Assembly: GCF_046630445.1 (NCBI RefSeq)
Contig: NC_092340.1
Location: 15,540,001 to 15,604,000, forward strand
Direction of reading: 5' to 3'
DNA from: Rutidosis leptorrhynchoides
Lineage: Eukaryota; Streptophyta; Magnoliopsida; Asterales; Asteraceae
Length of the DNA: 64,000 bases
The notes below the pieces were generated by a model. The model ran no database searches and was not told the origin of the DNA. It saw only the letters and a list, made by a program, of their open reading frames with translations. A program made the position numbers and the translations under genes. Of this stretch, positions 34,842-44,577 are shown one piece after another. The first letter of the stretch is position 1. The number at the start of each line of letters is the position of its first letter.

Positions 34842-35165
34842 TCACTGAATATCCTATTAGTTTTTAAAAGGAAATAAAAATTATAATAAGTTATCCAATT
34901 AATAGACTTTTCTGATTTTGCCCACGTTTCGAATAGCCAAAAGATGCAGCAGAGGGGCAGGATTCGTTTGGTCTCAATATAATTGAGGACTGTTTGGCTC
35001 CAATAACCCGGTCCACGTACAAATCCAACTATTACTACGAACCAGAAAATTTTGATGTCTATCAATTTAACCACTTAAAATAAATTTTCGTAATTTTAAG
35101 AAATTTAGATAAGAAGTAGAATAAAAATCTATGTCCTAAAAACTAGAATAGCGAGAAATAAGAAA
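34842..35165 (-). promoter_or_regulatory. Hyper-conserved leader of element C
   Basis: Directly upstream of the gag ATG on the minus strand, about 300 nt match the leader of element D (44270-44577) almost base for base. In the block nearest gag I see only about one substitution plus small indels in 200 nt, although the gag proteins differ far more. A hairpin CTCAAT-ATA-ATTGAG (34973-34987) is preserved. A packaging or dimerisation signal would explain this. The 93-codon frame through it (34793-35074) lacks a convincing start and is not called. Confidence 0.6.
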
Positions 35166-36356
35166 GAAAAAGAGTTCGTCGGAAAAAGATTGAAAAAGAA
35201 AAATGGTTGAAAAATAAAAGGTGACGAAAAAAAATTAAAGAAACTTATAAAAACTTAAAAATACTTGACTAACCTAACCTTATTACTACAACTAACTTAA
35301 AATTATAATCGCAAATTGAAATTACTAATTGGAATGATAATTGATACATAGGTAAAAGGTGTCTAAAAATATTAAAGCTTACAAGTAAAACTATATCCCA
35401 AATGGAAATAACTTAAAAAGAAACTAAAACTTAAAAAGGCGTCGCAAAATTCTAAAGTACCTAAATCTTAGTCTAAAGAAAAAGCACTTAAGGGATTCTA
35501 CGGCAAAGCCTAAAAATCTAGGAGTAAAAATAACTATGGCAAAAACTAAGTTTAAAACTAAATATGAGCGAAAAATACAAATATTACGCTAAAACAACTA
35601 AAAAGGGACAAAATATAAAAATATACAAAAAGTTGTAAAAAGTACAATTTTTATAAAAATATTATTTTTATATTATTTATTTATTAAAACTATTAATTTT
35701 ATAATTTAATTAAACTAATGTAAACAAAATATACAAAATAATAATAAAAACTAAAATAAATATTTAATTAAAACCTAATTAGGGTTTTATAATAATAATT
35801 ATAATAATAATTCGTAATTAATACTGAATTAGGGTTCTGTCGCGTGTCAGAGTTACTCCGCGAGTTGCGGTAATCGAGGCATTAAACCCCGCGAGTCGCG
35901 GGGTTCCAGTTTTCAACTGACAGGATATTTAAAATTCGACGCGTTTTTCTTTTTATTTTTTTTTATTTTTATGTTTTATAATTTTCTGTTTTATAATCTA
36001 AAAGTTATATATAATAAAAACTTATATTTAAAAACTAAAATAAAAATAGAATTACTTTATAATTTTATAAATAAAAATCGTAAAACTAGATTTATATATA
36101 TATATATATTTTTTTTCGGTTTTTATATTTTTAAAATATATTTATAAAATAAATTAAATAAAACTTATATTTTTACAAACTAAAGAAACTTTATAAAACT
36201 TAAATATTTATCAAACTCCTAAAAATATTTATATTTTTGTTTTTCTTTTTATATTTTAAAATATTTAAAACGTATTTTTACAAAAATGTATTTTAATAAA
36301 AGTAAACTAAAAATCTTTTTTTTTATATTAGCGTTGCGCTTCCGGCGTTTAAGAGT
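35166..36356 (-). other. 5' untranslated region of element C
   Basis: AT-rich, with no coding frame. It includes the palindrome pair 35856-35903 and, around 35440-35570, a stretch shared with the 5' region of element D (44020-44180). Confidence 0.6.
35856..35903. repeat. CpG-dense palindrome pair, leader copy with compensatory change
   Basis: CTCCGCGAGTTGCGG (35856-35870, imperfect) and CCCCGCGAGTCGCGGGG (35887-35903). In the second, the T-A pair of the other copies has become C-G on both arms, so pairing is kept. Confidence 0.85.
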
Positions 36357-36374
36357 TCCCCGGCAGCGGCGCCA
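36357..36374 (-). promoter_or_regulatory. Primer-binding site of element C
   Basis: On the minus strand TGGCGCCGCTGCCGGGGA lies 8 nt inside the right (5') LTR. It is identical to that of element D and resembles the tRNA-Asp-type site reported for Athila elements. Confidence 0.85.
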
Positions 36375-36382
36375 AAAATACT

Positions 36383-38356
36383 TGATGTGGTAGCGGAGGG
36401 GTATAAAATACTATTAAATTTTAGCAGGAAATACTATTAAATACGATACAATTTTACACAAGATATTTATTTATTTAGATAACGGATATACTTAAACCTT
36501 GCTACAACACTTATAGGCAGTGTATCTAATCGTACAGTAGTGTAGTTTTTAGTAAGTTCGGTTCGTTCCACAGGGAATCTTTTTAAACAAATCTTAACGC
36601 TATATTAGTTTACTTTTATAGAAATACAAATATATATATAAGTAATATTATTATTATAAAGGGGGGTTTTTACCGTTTAATGACCGGTTTGTCGATTTTA
36701 AAACTTTAGTCGCAGTTAAAACCAAATAAATACAAGACTTTAAATTAAAGCATAAAGTAAATAACGATAATGAAATTGCGAATAATAAAAGTGCGATAAA
36801 ATAAACTTGCGATAATTAAAAAGTACGATAATTAAAAGTGCAATTAAATACAATAACAATAAAAATGCGATAATTAGAAGTGCAATTAAACATAAAATAA
36901 AGGAAATTAAATATGAAATAAAAGAATTATGCTTATTTAAACTTCCGTAATCATGATGTTTGACGTGTTGATTTTAGTTTTATGCCCATGGGTTAATTGT
37001 CCTTTGTCCTGGATTATTTAATATGTCTGTCTGGTTTTTGTCCATAACAGTCCATCAGTCATAAATATAAAGTGCGAGTGTCCTCGTCAAATTATCCTTA
37101 TACCCGAAGTTAAATATTCCAACTAATTGGGGACTTAAACTGTAACAAGATTTTAATACTTTGTTTAATAATTACACCAGGATGTCGACTGAGTGTAACC
37201 CAAGGTTTTAATATTTTGTTATCAATTATACCAAGTGTCCTTGTACATAATTTCACCCCTGTTTTAATTATTCTAGTGACTATTAATCCATTCCCGTGTC
37301 CGGTTAAATGAACGATTATTCGTACATATAAATACCCCGCCCATCGTGTCCGATTGAGTGTATATGGTAATTTATAGGGACGCCCAATTTTAAATCTTTA
37401 TATTAACATTAACAAACTATCATTTAGTTAAACAAATATAAAGCCCATTAATAGCTCATAGTCTAATTTCCACAAGTGTCGTTCTTTTGTCCAAACTCCA
37501 ATTATGGTACAAAGCTCAATTACCCAATTTTAATAATTAGCCCAACATCATGATTACTTCGTTTTAAATAAGCATAATAATAACTTAGCTACGAGACATT
37601 AATGTGAAAAGGTTGAACATAACTTACAATGATTAAAAATAGCGTAGCGTTACACGGACAGAATTTCGACTTACACCCTTACAACATTCGCTAACATACC
37701 CTTATTATTAGGATTAAAATTAAAATTAAAATTAAAATATAAATATAAATATATACGATATAGATAGAGAGATGGATATATTTGGTGAATTTTTACGATC
37801 AGAATGCGCGAGCTTTATAGGGAGTTTCAGAAATTGGGGCTCCGCGACTCGCGGCCAATTTTGCCTTCAAACTTCGCGAGTCGCGGAGTTTACTTTTACA
37901 GCTCACCCATGTTTGGAGTCTTTCTTGCCGACGATTTATTTTATATATATAATATATATATAATTAATATAATTAATTATATATTATATTATATTTATAT
38001 ACATAGTTAACTTGTAATTTTTAGTCCGTTACGTCGAGCGTTAAGAGTTGACTCTGGTCCCGGTTCCGGATTTTCGAACGTCCTTGCGTATAATTTAATA
38101 TCTTGTACTTTGCGTTTTGAATCTTGTACTCTTGTAATTTCGAGACGTTTCTTATCAATAATTTGAATCTCTTTGATTGTCTTTTGTACTTTTGAGCTTT
38201 TTGGTCGTTTGCGTCTTCAATTCGTCGAATCTGTCTTTTGTCTTCACCTTTTATTATTTAAACGAATATCACTTGTAAATAGAACAATTGAAACTAAAAG
38301 CTTGTTTTACTTGAGGAATAATGCTATGAAATATATGTTCGTTTTTAGCATTATCA
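36383..38356 (-). repeat. Right LTR of element C (its 5' LTR)
   Basis: 1974 bp, co-linear with 21381-23359. Palindromes lie at 37840-37854 and 37872-37888; the second has one C-to-T change (CTTCGCGAG). It ends at the GATGC duplication (38357-38361). Confidence 0.93.
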
Positions 38357-38361
38357 GATGC

Positions 38362-39067
38362 TGCAAATACAACCTCTGTATCTTCCAAACAAAGGGCTTT
38401 TCGCTTACGAAATTGTAATGGTGGTTTCAATAAATCTGTTTTTTTTATTTTTTATTTTTTATTTTGTGGCGTTTTTCTTTATTGTCTTTCATGTTACTGT
38501 GTTTGTGTTTCGTGTTCTTCGGTGTCAACAAATTATGTGGTACAAAGGGGTAATCAGCTTATAACTCCATAAACTTGATGAAAAGGTAATTTTTTCAGTT
38601 TTAATTATTTTTAAGTTTTTTTAGCATTGCACTGTTAACAAACACTCATATATTTGTTTTATATTTAATAATAGAGCCTACAATTCATTGTTTCTTTAGC
38701 TTTTAGATCGTGTATTTGCTGGTGCAACTACGATCGTCCATGACTTCGATCACTATTTTGTTTTAGGTAATGTTTGGGTTTAGTTCCATTTGTTTTTACT
38801 TTCTTTACTCGAATTTTATGGTGAAATTTGTTTATTAGTTTTAATGTTCATATTAATATAAAGGGACTACAATGGAGGCAAAAATGTGTGAGTGTAGAAA
38901 GAATGCCGAAGAACTATTGAAGCATGTTAGACCTTTAAATCATGATACTTTTTCGTACTACACATCTTGCTACTTAAAATATTGTTGATACTTGGATATA
39001 GTTTCAACACACTATTATCATTATTTCATGGTATGCTATTATTGTTTACTGTATAAATTTTTTTTAG
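38362..39067 (+). other. Host sequence between elements C and E, exon-like pieces
   Basis: AT-rich, intron-like DNA. Two weak exon-like pieces are seen: one ending AAACTTGATGAAAAG then GTAATT (to about 38585), and one at 38707-38764 bounded by TTTTAG and GTAATG. Both could be decayed exons of the DUF3754-like gene that continues at 39068 and 61389, since KLDEK and LLD...HDFDHYF would fit in order, but the match is poor. A 38-codon frame at 38872-38988 is unassigned. Confidence 0.35.
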
Positions 39068-39082
39068 TATGTAATGTTCCGA
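39068..39082 (+). pseudogene. Start of DUF3754-like exon, cut by element E
   Basis: After a T-rich run ending in TTTAG come five codons (YVMFR). The element E target duplication covers the last five bases and the exon resumes at 61389. Confidence 0.5.
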
Positions 39083-39669
39083 TGAAACTACCCAACCCGT
39101 ATGCAACCCGATAATTTTTTTTTAAATAATAAACCATTAACGCCCAATTAAATGGTTACATAATGTAAATTGTATCATACAACCCGTTTGAACATACGAC
39201 GAGTTTAAAGTTTACAAAGATGGCACGATGGCCCTTAATCTAAAGTAATACAAGTTCGACCCATTAACATGATAGTTTTAAACCAAACAACACCCGAGGA
39301 TGGTTTGGAGCTAAACTACCCAAAACCCTAGGTCGACTTCCAAAAACTTCAACAAGCATCCAACAAGGGAGTTCTAGTGCCCAACAACCCCTTTCCCTTT
39401 CTCTGCAGTGCATCTAAAAAGAAAACAACGAGAGGGTAAGCTAACGCTTAGTGAATGCAATAGTTATACACATACATATATAATATACCTACTTGCAACA
39501 CTTACTCACGTTCCGCATACATGCTAGCAATACAATTAGCTTATCATCTCAAGTACAAGGCTACTAACCCCTAATACCGCAACTAGCATATCCAATAGCA
39601 TATAATCGAAACAATATAAATATGCTATACTACAACACATACACAACCATATGGTTAACCATACTCGCG

Positions 39670-39980
39670 TCATGGCGCTACCGGCTCTTTGGTTCACACC
39701 ATACGCATTAGTCATGACGCTACCGGCTCTTTGGTTCACATCACAACTTGAGTCATACTCATGTTAAAGTGTTACCGGCTCTTTGGTTCACACTCTAACA
39801 AAGCGTAGGTGCTACAGGCTCTTTGGTTCACACCCTAACAATTCATGTTATAGTGCTACCCGCTCTTTGGTTCACACTACAACATACGTACTACGATGCT
39901 ACCCGCTCTTTGGTTCACATCATAGCACACTCGCATATGCTATGGCACTACCGGCTCTTTGGTTCATACCATATCACACA
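39670..39980 (-). repeat. Array of seven stem-loops with constant loop and variable arms
   Basis: CTACCGGCTCTTTGGTTCA or a 1-2-base variant occurs seven times (cores near 39678, 39720, 39772, 39812, 39856, 39899, 39948) with irregular 40-52-bp spacing. The 6-9 bases on either side of each core differ from unit to unit but are largely complementary within a unit, for example GTTAAAGTG with CACTCTAAC, GTTATAGTG with CACTACAAC, and GCTATGG with CCATA. Units 2 and 4 pair less well. The array is conserved in the other LTR (about 59715-60025). Confidence 0.8.
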
Positions 39981-40861
39981 AATAGATACACTATATACAT
40001 ACACGTATAATTATTCCACTCACCTTATCACATCGGTGGTGATTAAATACTTCCGTAAGCTTCAAGCGAAGTACCTAATACATTAAGTACCCAAATCAAC
40101 ATACAAACTAGTGGAACTAACACCAACACTTAACTTTTGAGCATTTAATGACCCAATTGCATTAAATAACCCATTCACACCAAAATCGCCCATTAAAGGC
40201 CAAGACTCATCATTAATCACTAAAAGCTAGTGATTAAAGTCTACTAACACCAACTAATACAAATTATGGGTATTTCATACCCATCTCACCCAACTAGGTC
40301 AACCATTATCCATTTGACCCATTTTAACACTTAGACTTACAATTTTGGTCAAACTTAAACCCATTAACAATCTTTCATCATTACACAAGTGTATTAGTGA
40401 CTAACAACACCATTAACACTTACAAACCTCAATTTACATGACCAAACCCTAGATTATAACCATTAGGGTTTTCTTACATCAATTTAACCCAAATTCACCC
40501 ATTTAACCCCCAAATGGGTCTTACACGTCTCAAATGAACAAACCCTAGCCATAAATCAACTAAACTCAAAACACGGAGTTAAGACTTACCAATACTATCA
40601 AATCGTAGCTAAGAGCGAGGAGAACAAATTTCCTTCTTGCTCCAAAGATCGAATCACAAATCTTCACCTTCAAATCTCACTTTGAATCTAAGTGGGTTTT
40701 ATGTTTTGAGAGAAAATAGAGAAAGAAAAGAGAAAAGAAATGAATAAAAGAGATATGTGGCCGGGATTTTGAGCCACAATCTGATCCACACGAGAAAAGA
40801 CAAAAATACCCTCGAACCACCCCTTTTTAAAAGCTGAAAATCGGATCAGTACATCAGTAAG

Positions 40862-40990
40862 GTCGCAGCGCGACCACACTATACCGCGGCGCGACATTCA
40901 ACATAATTTTCGAGCTATTTAACATGGTTCCTGATCCTGATTCGCGTACAATGTCGCGACGCGACCCCACTGGTCCATGGCGCGAAAAAT
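40862..40990 (-). repeat. CpG-rich motif trio in LTR of element E
   Basis: GTCGCAGCGCGACC, CCGCGGCGCGAC and GTCGCGACGCGACC, with a trailing GGCGCGAA, cluster within 130 bp. The right LTR has lost about 20 bp between short direct repeats here (near 60900) and with it the first motif. Confidence 0.65.
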
Positions 40991-41151
40991 AGGGCATTTT
41001 GTCCAATTTTTGACTAACTAAGTCCAAGACTTGTAGTATGACTCGTACCCTTCATACTCGCTTCGCATATACACTTAGACTTCACCACTAGGTCTCACTC
41101 GACTTAAAACCTTCATAAACCATGCATATACTTATACATGTATACATTCTC

Positions 41152-41156
<5 letters not shown>

Positions 41157-41246
<90 letters not shown>
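41157..41246. repeat. (TA)n microsatellite
   Basis: About 90 bp of TA dinucleotide in the left LTR of element E; the homologous tract at 61185-61256 is shorter. Confidence 0.97.
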
Positions 41247-41248
<2 letters not shown>

Positions 41249-41360
41249 GTGTACCTCAAATAAATCTTTAAATCATTTAATCACATATACGACCAAGTAT
41301 AAACGTTCTTAAGATCAAATACGTACCTTAAATCACATATGGGTAAAACGGGATGTTACA

Positions 41361-41376
41361 ACTCTCCCCCACTTGA
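41361..41376 (-). promoter_or_regulatory. Polypurine tract of element E
   Basis: On the minus strand it reads TTCAAGTGGGGGAGAGT directly before the TGTAACATCCCG start of the LTR. Confidence 0.75.
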
Positions 41377-41395
41377 ATCGGAGCGCGTCCTCGCG

Positions 41396-41503
41396 ATCTA
41401 AGCCACATGACAAGCCGGAAGATAAACCAAAATAAAATCTTCGGATTCCCACGTAAACTCGGAACCTTTTCGATGTCGCCATTGCACTTTGAAAGTTCTA
41501 ACT
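41396..41503 (-). pseudogene. C-terminal half of element E chromodomain
   Basis: On the minus strand the frame spells a chromodomain end (FKVQW, then GSEFTWE) and stops at TAG near 41398. It is cut off from the first half (54444-54663) by F and D. TAACT at 41499-41503 is the left copy of the F target duplication. Confidence 0.75.
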
Positions 41504-42013
41504 TGTAACTGATAGTGCTCCAAATGAACATATATTTAGTAGCAATATCGTTCCAATATGTAAAGTTTTTAAATGTAATTTCCTTATTTTTAGTAGTAAT
41601 AGTTAAATAAATAAGTGCGAAGACGAAAGACGCAAATCGCTCGAAAATGAAGATTTAAAGACAAAAACGAAGATTTGAAAGACCAAAACGTCCAAAAAGC
41701 TCAAATGTACAAGATACAATTCAAAAGGTTCAATTTATTGATGAGAAACGTCTAAAAATGACAAGAGTACAAGTTACAAAATGCAAAGTACAAGATATTA
41801 AATTATACGAAAGGACGTTCGAAAATCCGGAACCGGTACCCGAGCCAACTATCAACGCTCGACGCAACGGAGCTGAAAGTACAAGTCAACTATGCACAAG
41901 AATATAATATAATATTTAAATAATTCATAATAAGAATAATAATAAATAATAAAAAGTTGTTAATTGAGCATAGTTAAGGGGTCATAAGTGAAAATTTCAA
42001 ATCAACATTTGCC

Positions 42014-42021
42014 TATAAAAT
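42014..42021 (+). promoter_or_regulatory. TATA box in 5' LTR of element D
   Basis: TATAAAAT follows GCC in an otherwise mixed context, with a matching copy at 50158-50165. Transcription of D would start about 30 bp downstream. Confidence 0.55.
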
Positions 42022-43100
42022 GGAATTCACGTAGTAATGAAAAAGAACACCTTTCTTCATATTTCTTTCTCTCTTCTGTAATATGTAATATATATTTATA
42101 TTATAATTTTAATATAAGTTAATTTTAATAATAAAGTTATGGTTTAGTTGGGTTATTGTAAGAAATGTTTTACGGGTTTTAAAGTCGAAACTCTGCCCGT
42201 GTAACGCTACGCGATTAATCACCACTGTAAGCTATGTTCTTCCTTTTTAAATTAATGTATCGTAACTAAGTTATTATTATGCTTATTTGAGCCGAAGTAA
42301 TCGTGATGTTGGGCTAAAATATTAAGAAGGGGTTATTGAACTTTGGACCATAATTAAGGTTTGGGCAAAAGACCGACACTTGTGGAAAATGAACTATTGA
42401 CTATTAATAGATGGGGGGTATTGTCTAATTGAGTGACAACTCATTGGAGTCTGTCGAACCTATCTTCAAATTAATTAACCTAATAATTAATAATGATTAT
42501 GGTTGTCCTATTTAGTGATGTTCATATGGAATCTGTTATAATCATTTAATTAATCAATTGGGTTGGGTAATTGATTATTCATTCTGATCAAGTGGATGAA
42601 TTAATATTCATAAACTAATTAAAACAGGGGTGGATTACATACAGTGATAACTGGTGTAATTGTTGACAGAAGTGATAACCGCGTCACAGTTTAAATCCTT
42701 AATCAGTTGGAATATTTGACTTCGGGTATAAGGGTAATTTGACGAGGATACTCGCACTTTATATTTATGACCGATGGACTATTATGGACAAAAACCAGAT
42801 AGACGTATCAAATAAACCAGGACAAAGGACAATTAACCCATGGTAATAAATTAAAATCAACACGTCAAACATCATGATTACGGAAGTTTAAATAAGCATA
42901 ATTCTTTTATTATATTTCTCATCGTATCTTTATTTACTGTCATTTTATTACTCGCAATTTTATTTATTGTTATTTTATTTATCGTCATTTATATATTTTA
43001 CGCACTTTAATTATTGTCATTTATCTTTACGCTTAAAAATATAAAATCGACAAACCGGTCATTAAACGGTAAAAAACCCCCTTTTATAATAATATTACTA

Positions 43101-43209
<109 letters not shown>

Positions 43210-43432
43210 AATATAGTTTTATAAAAATATAGTACGTAATCACTAGCTCCCTGTGGAACGAACCGGACTTACTAAAAACTACACTACTCTACGATTAGGT
43301 ACACTGCCTATAGTGTTGTAGCAAGGTTTAGGTATATCCCATCCGTAAATTAATAAAACTTGTGTCATATTTTGTAGTATTTTGTATTAAAATAATACTA
43401 TTTCGTACCCTCACGCTACAACATCAAGTTTT

Positions 43433-43450
43433 TGGCGCCGCTGCCGGGGA
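43433..43450 (+). promoter_or_regulatory. Primer-binding site of element D
   Basis: TGGCGCCGCTGCCGGGGA, 6 nt after the LTR and identical to that of element C. Confidence 0.88.
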
Positions 43451-43734
43451 GCGCTAAAACGCTATATTTTTAATTATAATAATATTGAAATAAAATATAA
43501 TAATATAATAATATTGAAATAGAATATAATAATATAATAATATTGAAATAGAATATAATAATATAATAATATTTTAGAATCAAATTTGATACGTAAAGTT
43601 TTAAAAAGTCGTATTTATTAAATACTTCAGGGGTATATTATGTAACTTATAATTAATAATTTCTATCATGTCGCTTTCATGTGAATAGTAAATTAATTAA
43701 TTTATTTTCATTTACTATTCATGAATAGTAAATG

Positions 43735-44015
43735 AATTAAAAAAAAAGTTTTGAAAAAAAGATTATAATTATAAAAAAATTATTAATTTGTAAAAAAAAA
43801 TTGTTTTTTTAAAAAAAAAAAAAATCGTTTTTTTTAAGAAAAAAAAATTTCGTTTTAAAAAAAAAAAATTGTAAAAAAAAATCTTTTTTTTAAAAAAAAA
43901 AAAGTTTTAAAAAAAAATTTATAAAAAAAAAAAATTTTTAAATAAAAAAAAAATTTAAAATCCTTAAAAAACGAAAAAAAAAAATTAAAAAAAAAAGTTT
44001 TTTTTTTTTTATTAC
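43735..44015 (+). repeat. A/T homopolymer tract region in leader of D
   Basis: About 280 bp of long A runs alternating with short T runs. It has no counterpart of this length in element C and no coding capacity. Confidence 0.9.
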
Positions 44016-44269
44016 CTTTAGATTTTTAGACTCTAGTTACAATTTTTAGTATTAAGTTTAGTTTTGCCATAGTTATTTTTATTTCTAGAATTTTTAGGTT
44101 TGCCGTAAAATCCCTTAAGTGCTTATTCCTTAGACTAAGATTTATGTGCTTTAGAATTTTGCGACGCCGTATTTCGCACTACTTTCTTATTTTTATTTTT
44201 CGACGCCTATTTTTCGACCTTTTATTTTTCGACCTTTTTCGACGAACTCTTTTTCTTTCTTATTTCTCG

Positions 44270-44577
44270 CTATTCTAGTTTTAGGACATAGATTTTTATT
44301 CTACTTCTTATCTAAATTTCTTAAAATTATGAAAATTTATTTTAAGTGGTTAAATTAATAGACATCAAAATTTTCTGGTTCGTAGTAATAGTTGGATTTG
44401 TACGTGGACCGGGTTATTGGAGCCAAACAGTACTCAATTATATTGAGACCAAACGAATCCTGCCCCTCTGCTGCATCTTTTGGCTATTCGAAACGTGGGC
44501 AAAATCAGAAAAGTCTATTAATTGGATAACTTATATAATTTTTCTTTCCTTTTAAAAACTAATAGGATATTCAGTGA
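44270..44577 (+). promoter_or_regulatory. Hyper-conserved leader of element D
   Basis: Nearly identical to the leader of element C up to the gag ATG. It contains the hairpin CTCAAT-TAT-ATTGAG (44433-44447). The open frame 44346-44555 begins with GTG, has no ATG in a good position and is probably not translated; the RNA itself is the likelier conserved object. Confidence 0.6.

Larger units (their letters stand above)
21381..38356 (-). mobile_element. Element C: Athila-type Ty3/gypsy retrotransposon, reverse orientation
   Basis: The element is flanked by GATGC (21376-21380 and 38357-38361), with TGATGTGG at the left edge and TTATCA at the right edge. Coding is on the minus strand: leader, gag-protease, reverse transcriptase, RNase H, integrase, a post-pol ORF with a knuckle-like motif, and an envelope-position Athila ORF1-like gene, then a long 3' non-coding part. 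The primer-binding site TGGCGCCGCTGCCGGGGA is of the type used by Athila elements. LTRs of 1979 and 1974 bp differ by about 1% by eye. Two in-frame stops in gag-pol and a frameshift in the ORF1-like gene make this copy inactive. Confidence 0.93.
39083..41360 (-). repeat. Left LTR of element E (its 3' LTR)
   Basis: 2278 bp, carrying the stem-loop array (39670-39980), a CpG-rich trio of motifs (about 40862-40990) and an (AT)n tract (41157-41246). Confidence 0.92.

Noticed and set aside
39670-39980. CRISPR-like array
   Set aside because: Spacing is irregular, spacers pair within units, no cas genes are present and the DNA is plant nuclear; it is an LTR stem-loop array.
39670-39980. tRNA-derived repeats (GGTTCA resembles a B box)
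   Set aside because: Positions after GGTTCA do not fit the B-box consensus, and there is no A box or cloverleaf.
44346-44555. Hydrophobic leader ORF shared by C and D
   Set aside because: It starts at GTG, and the conservation is at the nucleotide level; RNA signal preferred over protein.
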